A stretch of 64,000 bases of DNA from Micromonospora phaseoli (GTDB lineage Bacteria > Actinomycetota > Actinomycetes > Mycobacteriales > Micromonosporaceae): contig NZ_FNYV01000010.1 of NCBI RefSeq assembly GCF_900109115.1, positions 124,001 through 188,000 of the forward strand. Direction: 5' to 3'. Below, piece by piece: positions 24,301 through 32,562 of the stretch. The translations under genes were made by a program, and so were the position numbers. Within the stretch, counting starts at the first letter, position 1, and each line of letters opens with the position of its first letter. A model generated the notes under the pieces. The model searched no databases. It had not been told where the DNA came from and saw nothing but the letters and a program-made list of their open reading frames with translations.

Positions 24301-24837
24301 TCAGGTGGTGGCCGGCGGTGGCGGCTCGCTGTGCGACCAGCGGTACAGGGCGTACCGCCGGCCCTTGTCCTCGACGAAGACCGGCTCGCCACCGGTCGGC
24401 CGGTAGCCGGCCGACCGGGCCACCGCCGTGCTGCCGGCGTTGTCCGCCTCGATCTCCAGGTAGGCCGTCGGCAGGCCGGCCACCGAGTGGGCGTACCCGG
24501 TGATCAGCCGTAGGGACCGACTGGCCAGGCGCTGACCGCGGTAGGCCGGCCCGACCGCGTAGCCGATGGTGCCCGCGGCCAGGTTGAGCATCACCTCGCC
24601 GCGGGCCAGGTCGTCGCCGCTGGTGATGGCGAGGTAGATCCGGGCGCCGGCCAGCTGCGCGTGCCGGGCGGTGGTCAGGTACGCCTCGGCGGCGGGCAGG
24701 TCGAACGGGGCGGCCACCGGCAGCCGGTACGCCATCTCGGCGTCGTCGAAGAGCGTCACCAACTGGCCCAGGTCGTGCTGGGACCACTGGCGCAGGACGA
24801 TCCCGTCACCTTCGAGGCGTACGTCCACGGTCAGCAT
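24301..24837 (-). CDS. GNAT family N-acetyltransferase
   Basis: Protein of 178 aa of the RimJ/RimL-like group. LEGDGIVLRQWSQHDLGQLV starts the domain; IGYAVGPAYRGQRLASRSL is the acetyl-CoA pyrophosphate loop (RGQRLA) and LEIEADNAGSTAVARSAGYR the following strand and helix. It should acetylate a small molecule or protein N-terminus; the acceptor is unknown. ATG at 24837 after GGGGGGATC is preferred over an upstream in-frame start that adds an unconserved Arg-rich leader. It is convergent with the aldo/keto reductase gene. Confidence 0.87.
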   Translation of the reverse strand: MLTVDVRLEGDGIVLRQWSQHDLGQLVTLFDDAEMAYRLPVAAPFDLPAAEAYLTTARHAQLAGARIYLAITSGDDLARGEVMLNLAAGTIGYAVGPAYRGQRLASRSLRLITGYAHSVAGLPTAYLEIEADNAGSTAVARSAGYRPTGGEPVFVEDKGRRYALYRWSHSEPPPPATT

Positions 24838-25017
24838 CCGATCCCCCCGTCGTCGGGCCTCAGTCTCCGAGCTTCGGATGTGGCGCGGCAACCCCACCGA
24901 CGCGTCGGTTGAAAGCTTCAGCTGCCCGTCGTGGCATGAAGACTATTGACATCGATGACGGTCGCGCTCTAGCGTCTCGCCCAACTATCGATGACCGTCG
25001 TCGTCCGGAGGGCTGCC

Positions 25018-25170
25018 ATGACCCCTGCCCACCCCATCCGTCTGCGCCGCCGAGGGCTGCTCGGCGTACCGGCCCTGGTGGCCGCCGCACTCACCCTGGT
25101 CGCCCGGCCCGCCGCCGCGACCGCCGCCCCGCCGGCCGAGTGCCTGGCCGACCTGCTCCAGGAGTCCTGA
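25018..25170 (+). CDS. Signal-peptide-only mini gene preceding amidase
   Basis: A 50-codon frame encoding a Tat-like signal peptide (RLRRRGLLGVPALVAAALTL, then AAATAAPP) and ending ECLADLLQES. Its TGA overlaps the ATG of the amidase gene (TGATG). The amidase has no export signal of its own, so this looks like the detached signal of that enzyme. Either a frame change split one gene, or the peptide is a translated leader coupled to the amidase. A ribosome site AGGAG (25160-25164) lies inside the end of this frame. Confidence 0.5.
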   Translation: MTPAHPIRLRRRGLLGVPALVAAALTLVARPAAATAAPPAECLADLLQES

Positions 25171-26132
25171 TGGCCACCGTCGGATGGCTGGTGGACGTGC
25201 TGCGCGGCGCCGGCGTGCAGGTGGTGGTGGAGGGCGACTGGCTCAACCGGATGCGCCCCGGTTCGTTCGATCCGATCGGAGTGCTCTGGCACCACACCGC
25301 GGCCACCTCCAGCGCCAGCAACCCGCATCCCGCACTCAACATCTGCATCAACGGCCGCTCCGACCTGCCCGGTCCGCTCTGCCAGGCCCTGGTCGACTAC
25401 CACGGCGTCTTCCACGTCATCTCCGCCGGCCGCTGCAACCATGCCGGGGTCAGCGGCGGCAGCGGCCCGATCCCGGCCGGCGACGGAAACACCCTCATGA
25501 TCGGCTGGGAGATCGACTACAACGGGGTCGACCAGCAGATGACCGCCGCGCAGTACAACGCCTCGATCGCCGCTACCGCCGCCGTGCTCACCCGGCTCGG
25601 GCGGGACGCCAGCCATGCCCGGGGGCACCGGGAGACCAGCACCACCGGCAAGATCGACCCGTCCTTCATCGACCTGAACACGATGCGCTCGGACGTCGCG
25701 GCCCGGATGACCGGCGGCACCGCGTGGAGCGCCACGGTGGACAACAGCACCGCCGGCCGGTTCACCGCCGGCACGAGTTGGGGCGTCTCGTCGTACTCCG
25801 GCCAGCGCTACGGGGCCGACTACCGGTACGCCGACCCGGTCGCCGCCAGCGACGCCGCCTGGTACCGCTTCAACGTGCCGGCCAGCGCCAACTACCGGGT
25901 GGAGGTCTGGTACCCGGCCAACGCCGGCTACAACAGCGCGACGCCGTACATCGTCGCCACGTCGAGCGGAAACCGGACGGTGTACGTGGACCAGCGCACC
26001 GGCGGTGGTCAGTGGCGCGGCCTCGGCACCTTCGCGCTGCCGGCCGGTGACGCCAACCGGGTGGCGGTGAGCCGGTGGAGTTCCGCCAGCGGCTACGTCA
26101 TCGCCGACGCCGTACGCCTGACCCGGGTCTGA
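25170..26132 (+). CDS. N-acetylmuramoyl-L-alanine amidase with golvesin-like C-terminal domain
   Basis: Peptidoglycan amidase of 320 aa in the amidase_2/PGRP family, cutting between MurNAc and L-Ala. Zinc-site and core motifs are VLWHHTAATSS, HVISAGRCNHAG, IGWEIDYNG and the late ARGHRETS-TTGKIDPSFID. The last 135 residues form a beta-sandwich like the golvesin C-terminal domain (YRVEVWYPANAGYN, VYVDQRTGGGQW, GYVIADAVRL). Such enzymes are normally exported, yet this frame starts at MATVGWLVDVL with no signal peptide; the signal lies in the overlapping upstream mini frame. ATG at 25170 has an AGGAG five bases before it. Confidence 0.85.
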   Translation: MATVGWLVDVLRGAGVQVVVEGDWLNRMRPGSFDPIGVLWHHTAATSSASNPHPALNICINGRSDLPGPLCQALVDYHGVFHVISAGRCNHAGVSGGSGPIPAGDGNTLMIGWEIDYNGVDQQMTAAQYNASIAATAAVLTRLGRDASHARGHRETSTTGKIDPSFIDLNTMRSDVAARMTGGTAWSATVDNSTAGRFTAGTSWGVSSYSGQRYGADYRYADPVAASDAAWYRFNVPASANYRVEVWYPANAGYNSATPYIVATSSGNRTVYVDQRTGGGQWRGLGTFALPAGDANRVAVSRWSSASGYVIADAVRLTRV

Positions 26133-26158
26133 GCGGCCGGCCATCGGGGGCGGGCGGG

Positions 26159-26239
26159 GGCTGCCGGCCGGCAGGTGCTCCGGCCGGCAGCCTCATTCGT
26201 GCCGGGTGGGGGCACGGCTGGTGCCGCACCCCCACCCGG
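26159..26239 (-). terminator. Double hairpin terminator of cellulase gene
   Basis: Two strong stems lie back to back: a perfect 13-bp stem (26159-26171 with 26180-26192) and an 11-bp stem CCGGGTGGGGG (26202-26212) with 26229-26239. They sit between the convergent amidase and GH12 genes and probably serve both. Confidence 0.7.
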
Positions 26240-26245
26240 AGCCCG

Positions 26246-27385
26246 TCAGGAGCGCGAGCAGGCGGCGCCGTTGAGGGTGAAGCTGGTGGGGGAGGAGTAC
26301 GCCCCGTTCAGCGTGCCCTGGTAGCCGAAGCTGGCCGTGCCGCCGGGGGCGATCGTGCCGTTGTGGCCGACGTTGCGGGCGGTGACCGACGATCCGCTCT
26401 GGCTCAGCGTGGCGTTCCAGGTGTTGGTCACCTGCTGGCCGGAGGGGAGCGAGTACGCCAGCGTCCAGCCGTTGATGGTGCTCGAACCGGTGTTGGTGAT
26501 CTGCACGTCGGCGGTGAAGCCGTTGTTCCACGAGTTGGCCGTGTACTTCACCGCGCACGCGCCACCACCCGTGGGCGGGGGCGTGGTGGGCGGCGGGCTG
26601 CTCGGCGGAGGCGTGGTCGGGTTGCCGCCGCCGTTGATCGCGGCCGAGAAGTTGGTCACGGCCAGGCCGACGCCGCCCTGCCAGGGCTCGAAGCCCGCCT
26701 GGATGCTGGTCAGGTACCAGGAGTTGGTGATCGCGCCCCGGTTGCGGGTGTCGTTGATGAAGTCCAGCACGCTGAAGTTCAGGCTGGTGATCGCCGACGG
26801 CGCGACGTACGAGATGACGTTGTTGCCGCCGTTGTTGCCCCGCCAGACCTCCCAGCTCCGGCCGGCGATGTTGGCCGTGCCCACGGCCGAGCCGATGGGC
26901 TGGATCGGGCCCTGCCGGTTGAACCAGATCATGATCTCCATCTGGTTCACGCCGTCCCGCTTGGGCGACGGGTCGAGCCAGATGTCGTACGAGGCGTTGT
27001 AGGTGGCCCCGCTGACGTACCGGTAGTTGATGCTGCTGGTCGCGCTGCTGATCTGGCTGACCTGGATCGGCAGGTTGGTGCCGGGGGAGCAGTTGGTGTA
27101 GTGGCAGCCGACGAAGACCGACGGGTACGCCGTCGGTGCGCCGTTGGTGGGGCTGCTGCCGTTCTGGGTGGTGATCTCGAAACCGGTGCTGGTGACGTTG
27201 ATGCACTGCTGGGCGGTGGTGCCCCAGCGGTTGTTCTGCACCACGTAGCGGTTCTGGATCACGGTGCTGCCGTACTGGTCGCAGATCAGGGTGTCGGCGG
27301 AGGCGGTGCCGCCGAGGGCCACGGCGGCGATTGAGCTGGTGGCGAGCAGGCCGACGGCCATGATGGCCCGCAGGGTACGTCTCAT
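26246..27385 (-). CDS. Secreted GH12 endoglucanase with CBM2
   Basis: Secreted cellulase of 379 aa that cuts internal beta-1,4-glucan bonds. Signal peptide about 1-30 (MRRTLRAIMAVGLLATSSI). The GH12 catalytic domain (about 32-255) has the nucleophile Glu150 in QMEIMIWF and the acid/base Glu233 in AGFEPWQGG. A Pro/Thr linker (about 258-280) leads to a family 2 cellulose-binding module (about 282-379, Trp in NSWNNGFTADV, INGWTLAYSLP, NTWNATL; Cys pair near both ends). The upstream CebR/CelR-type operator predicts induction by cello-oligosaccharides. ATG at 27385 follows AAGGAG. Confidence 0.94.
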   Translation of the reverse strand: MRRTLRAIMAVGLLATSSIAAVALGGTASADTLICDQYGSTVIQNRYVVQNNRWGTTAQQCINVTSTGFEITTQNGSSPTNGAPTAYPSVFVGCHYTNCSPGTNLPIQVSQISSATSSINYRYVSGATYNASYDIWLDPSPKRDGVNQMEIMIWFNRQGPIQPIGSAVGTANIAGRSWEVWRGNNGGNNVISYVAPSAITSLNFSVLDFINDTRNRGAITNSWYLTSIQAGFEPWQGGVGLAVTNFSAAINGGGNPTTPPPSSPPPTTPPPTGGGACAVKYTANSWNNGFTADVQITNTGSSTINGWTLAYSLPSGQQVTNTWNATLSQSGSSVTARNVGHNGTIAPGGTASFGYQGTLNGAYSSPTSFTLNGAACSRS

Positions 27386-27741
27386 GATGCTCCTTGCGCT
27401 GCGGCGTCACCTGGACGCCGGGACGGATGCGGACGGAGCGGTCGGAACGCACGCCGACGGGGTGGGCCCGGGAGCGCTCCCATTGCTCATCGTCACATTT
27501 ACATCCTTGAAACAATGGGCGCAACTGGGGAGGGCGAATGGCGTCAATTGTTACGTGTGTCACGGACGCTACCATCGGCCACCCGATCGTCCCCTGATGG
27601 CCGGTGGCCAGCGCCGACGGGCGGAGCCGTCGACACCGAGGGGCCCCGGTGGCAGGCCGGTCGCCTCTGGCGTGCGCCGATTGCGCCGAGTAGTGTCTTG
27701 CCTCCAACGCGTGCCGAACCCCTCCGGAGGCGTACACCCCC
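27386..27741. other. Divergent intergenic region, cellulase and monooxygenase
   Basis: This 356-bp spacer holds the cellulase leader with its operator (27469-27482), an AT-richer stretch at about 27483-27560 likely to contain the cellulase promoter, and the upstream region of the FAD monooxygenase gene. No gene is supported inside it. Confidence 0.5.
27469..27482 (-). promoter_or_regulatory. CebR/CelR-type operator upstream of cellulase
   Basis: CGGGAGCGCTCCCA differs in one base from the 14-bp palindrome TGGGAGCGCTCCCA bound by Streptomyces CebR and Thermobifida CelR (LacI family), which is released by cellobiose. It lies 84 bp before the GH12 start. Only this copy is seen in the window, and no cebR gene is present here. 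Confidence 0.8.
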
Positions 27742-28848
27742 ATGCGTGGCTCCCCCCTGCGCATCCTCGTCGTCGGCGCGGGCATCGCCGGCCTGGCCGT
27801 GGCCCGCGCGCTGCGCCTGGCGGGATTCCGGCCCGACCTCACGGACAAGGCCCCGCCGGGCGACCTCACCGACGCCGGCCTCTACCTCCCGGGCAACGCG
27901 GCCCGCGCGCTGCGCCGGCTGGACCTCGACGGCCCGGTACGCCCCTTCGGGCAGGTCATCCACCGGCAGCGCTTCCTCGACTCGACCGGCGCGCCGCTCT
28001 GCGAGGTCGACCTCGACGCGCTCTGGGCCGGGGTCGGCGAGTGCCGCGCGCTGCCCCGCGCCGACCTGCACCGGGTGCTGCTGAGCGGAGCCGGTGGCGC
28101 GGTCCGACACGGTGCCGAGGTGCGCACCATCAGCCTGCTGCCGGCCGCCGTCGGCGTCACCTTCGTCGACGGCACGCAGACCGAGTACGACCTGGTGATC
28201 GGCGCCGACGGACCGCGCTCCTCGATCCGGGCGCTGGCCGCCCTCGGCGGTCCGCCCCGCCCCGCCGGGCAGGTGGTCTATCGGGGTGTCGTACGCGGCG
28301 GCCCGCAGGTGCGGGAGTGGACCGCCCTGCTCGGTCAGCGCTCCGGCTTCCTGGTGGTGCCGATCGGCGCCGGCCGGCTGCACTGCTACGCCGACGAGGC
28401 CGGCACCGCACTGCCGGCCGACCCGCTGGCCCGGCTGCGCGAGCTCTTCGGCGACTACGGCGGGCCGGTGCCGGAGGTACTCGACGCGCTCGACGGGGTG
28501 CACGCCACGACCACCGACGAGGTCGAGCTCGGGCGCTGGTACCGGGGACGGGTGGTGCTGGTCGGCGACGCTGCCCACGCCACCGCCCCGACCCTGTCGC
28601 AGGGGGCTGCGATGGCGTTCGAGGACGCGGTGGTACTCGCCGAATCGCTGCACGCCGCGGGCAGTGTCGACGCGGCGCTGACCGCGTACGAGAGCCGCCG
28701 CAGGCCGCGTACCCGATGGGTGCAGGATCGGACCCGCGACCGCAACCGCACCCGCGACGTGCCGCCCGCGCTGCGCGACCCGCTGCTGCGCGGACGCGGC
28801 GGCCGGATCTTCGGCGAGCACTACCGGTTGCTCCTCGGCCCGCTGTGA
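27742..28848 (+). CDS. FAD-dependent monooxygenase (PHBH fold)
   Basis: Flavoprotein hydroxylase of 368 aa, shorter than most. The FAD-binding motif ILVVGAGIAGLAVARAL is at about residues 7-23; the second motif is DLVIGADGPRSSIRAL; the third is VVLVGDAAHATAPTLSQGAA. These define the group A monooxygenases using NAD(P)H and oxygen on aromatic or polyketide-like substrates. The substrate is unknown and no pathway genes adjoin. ATG at 27742 is the start. Compared with typical members the N-terminal sheet seems slightly reduced (an early TDKAPPGD replaces the usual acidic end of strand 2). Confidence 0.87.
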   Translation: MRGSPLRILVVGAGIAGLAVARALRLAGFRPDLTDKAPPGDLTDAGLYLPGNAARALRRLDLDGPVRPFGQVIHRQRFLDSTGAPLCEVDLDALWAGVGECRALPRADLHRVLLSGAGGAVRHGAEVRTISLLPAAVGVTFVDGTQTEYDLVIGADGPRSSIRALAALGGPPRPAGQVVYRGVVRGGPQVREWTALLGQRSGFLVVPIGAGRLHCYADEAGTALPADPLARLRELFGDYGGPVPEVLDALDGVHATTTDEVELGRWYRGRVVLVGDAAHATAPTLSQGAAMAFEDAVVLAESLHAAGSVDAALTAYESRRRPRTRWVQDRTRDRNRTRDVPPALRDPLLRGRGGRIFGEHYRLLLGPL

Positions 28849-28965
28849 TCCACCCCCGACGACCCCACGCGGCGCTGCCACCTGCCGGGGACTATCCTCC
28901 TTGCGGATGACGGCCCGCCGAGACAGCGCGTGCCGAGCGGGACAACCCAGAACCGGAGGCCACTC

Positions 28966-30723
28966 GTGACCACCGTCGCACCGAAGCCGGTCGTGACCCG
29001 GCCCTGGCCGGTCCGGGAGCCGGTCAAGGGGTCGGCCATCGCGCGGCTGCTGCGGACCACGGACGCGAAGCAAATCGGGATCATGTACATGGTCACCGCG
29101 TTCGTGTTCTTCATGATCGGTGGCCTGATGGCCCTGATCATGCGGGCTGAGCTGGCCCGGCCCGGGCTGCAGTTCCTCTCACCCGAGCAGTACAACCAGC
29201 TGTTCACGATGCACGGCACGATCATGCTGCTGTTCTTCGCGACGCCCATCGTGTTCGCGTTCGGCAACTACGTGGTGCCCATCCAGATCGGTGCTCCCGA
29301 CGTCTCGTTCCCGCGTCTGAACAGCTTCGCCTACTGGCTGTACCTGTTCGGTGGCACCATGGCCACCGCCGGCTTCCTCACCCCCGGCGGGGCGGCGGAC
29401 TTCGGTTGGACCGCGTACACCCCGCTGAGCACCAGCGAGCACGCCCCGGGCGTCGGGGCGAACATGTGGGTCGTCGGTCTGGCCATCTCCGGTCTGGGCA
29501 CCATCCTCGGCGCGGTCAACCTGATCACCACGATCCTGACCCTGCGGGCGCCGGGCATGACCATGTTCCGGATGCCGATCTTCACCTGGAACATGCTGGT
29601 CACCAGCCTGCTGGTGATCCTGGTCTTCCCGCTGCTGGCCGCCGCGCTGTTCGCGCTGGCCGCCGACCGCCTCCTCGGTGCGCACGTCTACAGCCCGGAG
29701 ACCGGCGGGCCGATGCTCTGGCAGCACCTGTTCTGGTTCTTCGGCCACCCCGAGGTCTACATCATCGCGCTGCCGTTCTTCGGCATCATCAGCGAGATCA
29801 TCCCGGTCTTCTCCCGCAAGCCGATCTTCGGCTACAAGGGCCTGGTCGCCGCGACCATCGCCATCGCCGGCCTGTCGATGAGCGTGTGGGCGCACCACAT
29901 GTTCGCCACCGGCCAGGTGCTGCTGCCGTTCTTCAGCTTCCTGAGCTACCTGATCGCCGTGCCGACCGGAATGAAGTTCTTCAACTGGCTCGGCACGATG
30001 TGGCGGGGGCAGATCAGCTTCGAGACGCCGATGCTGTGGTCGGTCGGCTTCCTGGTCACCTTCCTCTTCGGTGGCCTGACGGGCGTGCTGCTGGCCGCCC
30101 CGCCGCTCGACTTCCACCTGCACGACTCCTACTTCGTGGTGGCCCACTTCCACTACGTGCTCTTCGGCACGATCGTCTTCGCGGTCTTCGCCGGCATCTA
30201 CTTCTGGTTCCCGAAGATGTTCGGCCGGATGCTCGACGAGCGCCTGGGGAAGATCCACTTCTGGCTGACCATGATCGGCTTCCACACCACGTTCCTGGTG
30301 CAGCACTGGCTGGGCAGCGAGGGCATGCCCCGGCGGTACGCCGACTACCTCCCCGGCGACGGCTTCACCACGCTGAACATGATCTCCACGATCGGCGCCT
30401 TCGTCACCGGCATCTCGACGCTGCCGTTCCTCTACAACTGCTGGAAGTCCTACAAGGCCGGCCCGGTGGTCGAGGTCGACGACCCGTGGGGCCACGGCAA
30501 CTCGCTCGAGTGGGCCACCAGCTCGCCGCCGCCGCTGCGCAACTTCGACCGGATGCCGCGGATCCGCTCGGAGCGGCCGGCGTTCGACCACAAGTTCCCC
30601 GAGTTGGCCGCCGGACAGACTCTGGCCGGCCCGCCGGAGGGCGGTTCCAAGCCGCTGACCAGCGAGTCCGACGGCGGTGCCAGCTACACCGAGGACATCG
30701 CCAGCGACATCGACCGCCGCTGA
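28966..30723 (+). CDS. ctaD: Cytochrome c oxidase subunit I
   Basis: Catalytic subunit of the aa3 terminal oxidase in the cell membrane, 585 aa, about 12 helices. Haem and copper ligands are seen in TMHGTIMLLFFATP, FWFFGHPEVYIIALPFFG (copper B His and cross-linked Tyr), WAHHMFATG and VVAHFHYVLFGT. The proton-channel motif is intact (GNYVVPIQIGAPDVSFPRLN). The start is GTG at 28966 after GGAGGCC; an upstream in-frame GTG at 28930 is less likely. The gene stands apart from other oxidase genes, as is common for ctaD in actinobacteria. The C-terminal 90 residues are a soluble actinobacterial extension. Confidence 0.96.
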   Translation: MTTVAPKPVVTRPWPVREPVKGSAIARLLRTTDAKQIGIMYMVTAFVFFMIGGLMALIMRAELARPGLQFLSPEQYNQLFTMHGTIMLLFFATPIVFAFGNYVVPIQIGAPDVSFPRLNSFAYWLYLFGGTMATAGFLTPGGAADFGWTAYTPLSTSEHAPGVGANMWVVGLAISGLGTILGAVNLITTILTLRAPGMTMFRMPIFTWNMLVTSLLVILVFPLLAAALFALAADRLLGAHVYSPETGGPMLWQHLFWFFGHPEVYIIALPFFGIISEIIPVFSRKPIFGYKGLVAATIAIAGLSMSVWAHHMFATGQVLLPFFSFLSYLIAVPTGMKFFNWLGTMWRGQISFETPMLWSVGFLVTFLFGGLTGVLLAAPPLDFHLHDSYFVVAHFHYVLFGTIVFAVFAGIYFWFPKMFGRMLDERLGKIHFWLTMIGFHTTFLVQHWLGSEGMPRRYADYLPGDGFTTLNMISTIGAFVTGISTLPFLYNCWKSYKAGPVVEVDDPWGHGNSLEWATSSPPPLRNFDRMPRIRSERPAFDHKFPELAAGQTLAGPPEGGSKPLTSESDGGASYTEDIASDIDRR

Positions 30724-30739
30724 CCCCGCCGCGCGCTCC

Positions 30740-30775
30740 GATGGGCGTCGTACCCAACCGGGTACGGCGCCCATC
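30740..30775 (+). terminator. Hairpin terminator after ctaD
   Basis: A 16-bp stem GATGGGCGTCGTACCC (30740-30755) pairs with 30760-30775 around AACC, with a single G-U pair, 17 bp after the ctaD stop. Confidence 0.8.
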
Positions 30776-30776
30776 G

Positions 30777-30860
30777 CCGTTGTGCTCACCGCGCGGTTGT
30801 GCTGCCCGTGCGGTTGTGCTCACCGCGCCGTTGTGCTCACCGGCGGTTGTGCTCCCCGTG
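30777..30860. repeat. Five degenerate 17-bp tandem repeats
   Basis: The core GTTGTGCT starts at 30779, 30796, 30813, 30830 and 30846, giving a 17, 17, 17, 16-bp period with partly conserved flanks (GCGGTTGTGCTCACCGC type). The array lies between the ctaD terminator and the lipoprotein gene end. Confidence 0.85.
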
Positions 30861-30910
30861 CCGCTCGTCGCCAATCTCCTCCAACGGCCGGTCGGCTGCC
30901 GCTGGCCGGC

Positions 30911-32464
30911 TCAGCTGGTCAGGCCCAGGCTGACCAGCAGAGCCCCCTGGTAGAGCAGCAACGGGTCGCCGGTGCCGTCCAGCCGGACCAGCACGATCTC
31001 GCTGCCCGGCCCGGGAGCCCCGCGGCCCCGAGCGGGCTGCAACGACACCAGCAGGTGCCCGCCGTCCGGGGTGGGCAGCAGGTGCGACACCACCTGGTCA
31101 CTGTCGGCCCCGGTCGACAGCTCGGTCTGCTGCCCGTCCGCCCCGCGTACCAGTAGCCGGTCGGCGCGGGTACCGCCGGCACCGTCGTCGAGCCAGTACA
31201 GTAGCCGGCCGTCGGGCAGTGCCGGACCCGGCCGGGCACCAGCCCCGACGGTCACCGCCCGGCCCTGCCCGTCCAGGCTCAGCACCTCCCCGCCCGGTTC
31301 GAGGGTGATCACCGCGTCGGTCAACCGGGCGGTGCTGGCCTCGAACTCCCCGGGTACCGCCGTCAGCCGGGCCGCCGTCAGGTCGACGGTGAACAACCGG
31401 ACCGGCCGGACCTGGCGAGCCGAGCGATCTTCTGCGCCGGTCACGTCGGCCACCAGTGCGTGCTCGTCGGTGAGGACGGCCGTCAGTTTCCCGGTGGGAC
31501 GCTCCGCGCCGGTCAACGGGCGTACGTCGCCGCTGGCGAGGTCCACCACCACGATCCGGTACCCCTCGCTCGGCTGGGCCACCAGAGCCCGGGTGCCGTC
31601 CGGGGTGAAGGCGACGTGACCGACCGGGGAGAGGAGGTCCCGCACCGTCCCGTCGACGCCGACCAGGCTCAACCGGCGCTTCCTGTCGGCCGTCCGCACG
31701 TACGCGTAGCCGGCCGGGCCGACCGCACCGTGGTCCGGAACGCCCCGCGCCAGGTGCAGGTCCACCGGCATGGTGGTGCCGGTGGAGGTGTCGACCACGG
31801 CCACCCGGCGGGTGCCGGGCTGGGTGACGAACAGGTGCCGGCCGTCCGGGGTCACGCCGAACGGCGTACCGGTGACCGTGACACCGGGGCTCGGCGTGCC
31901 GGTGGTGAGGTCGACGCCGCCCCACTGCCCGGTCGGGTTGACCGACCAGAGGACGCCGCCGGTCGATGCCGCCTCGCAGCGGGCCTCGACCGACGGCTGC
32001 CGGACCTGCCCGTCTGCGCGCAACACCAGGCAGCGGCTGCCGGTGACGGCCAGACCGGCGCCGACGGGCGTCACCGAGTCGACCGAGCTGTGCTCGGGCA
32101 GCACGGTGTCGCGCACCTGGCCGCCGTGGACGAAGGCGTCCCGCGGATCCTCGGCGAGCCCCCGAGCCACCGTCGGAGACAGGGGGTCCCCGACCCCCAC
32201 CTCGACGTGCCGACGCGTCGGTGCTACGCCGGCCAGGTCAGCACCGAAGCGCTCGACCTGGTACAGCCCCCGCAGGTCCGAGCGCCGATCGTCGGGCACC
32301 TCGGCCAGGAAGACCGCCGGACCCAGACCGGTGACCTCGGCCGGCAGCTCCGCCACCCGGACCGGCCCGCTTTCGTCCGGCGGCCCGGAGCAGGCAATCA
32401 ACCCGCCCGTACCGGCTGCCAGGAGCACCGCCACCACCCGTCTGCTGCGCATGGCGATCATCAT
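30911..32464 (-). CDS. Lipoprotein with beta-propeller-like repeats
   Basis: Exported lipoprotein of about 517 aa. The signal ends in a lipobox GGLIAC, giving an acylated Cys in the mature N-terminus. The body is built of repeated four-strand blade motifs (VAFTPDGTRALVAQPS, FGVTPDGRHLFVTQPG, HLLPTPDGGHLLVSLQP), as in WD40/TolB-like propellers. It has no enzyme motif and is probably a surface scaffold or sensor domain. ATG codons at 32464, 32461 and 32452 are all possible starts; the lipobox suits any. Unusual 17-bp repeat arrays flank the gene on both sides. Confidence 0.75.
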   Translation of the reverse strand: MMIAMRSRRVVAVLLAAGTGGLIACSGPPDESGPVRVAELPAEVTGLGPAVFLAEVPDDRRSDLRGLYQVERFGADLAGVAPTRRHVEVGVGDPLSPTVARGLAEDPRDAFVHGGQVRDTVLPEHSSVDSVTPVGAGLAVTGSRCLVLRADGQVRQPSVEARCEAASTGGVLWSVNPTGQWGGVDLTTGTPSPGVTVTGTPFGVTPDGRHLFVTQPGTRRVAVVDTSTGTTMPVDLHLARGVPDHGAVGPAGYAYVRTADRKRRLSLVGVDGTVRDLLSPVGHVAFTPDGTRALVAQPSEGYRIVVVDLASGDVRPLTGAERPTGKLTAVLTDEHALVADVTGAEDRSARQVRPVRLFTVDLTAARLTAVPGEFEASTARLTDAVITLEPGGEVLSLDGQGRAVTVGAGARPGPALPDGRLLYWLDDGAGGTRADRLLVRGADGQQTELSTGADSDQVVSHLLPTPDGGHLLVSLQPARGRGAPGPGSEIVLVRLDGTGDPLLLYQGALLVSLGLTS

Positions 32465-32511
32465 GGCGGCTGCCGGCAACCCTCTCGCCCCGGGAGCGCG
32501 GGCGGTGGGCC

Positions 32512-32562
32512 GGCCGGGTCAGTGGGTCGGCCGGGTCAGTGGGCTGGGCGGCTCAGTGGGCT
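32512..32562. repeat. Three 17-bp tandem repeats
   Basis: Units at 32512-32528, 32529-32545 and 32546-32562 share GGCCGGGTCAGTGGG-type sequence. The last unit covers the stop codon of the MFS transporter gene (32553-32555). Confidence 0.85.

Noticed and set aside
30777..30860. Possible CRISPR-like array (regular GTTGTGCT repeats)
   Set aside because: The period is only 17 bp with no room for spacers, and no cas gene is in the window.
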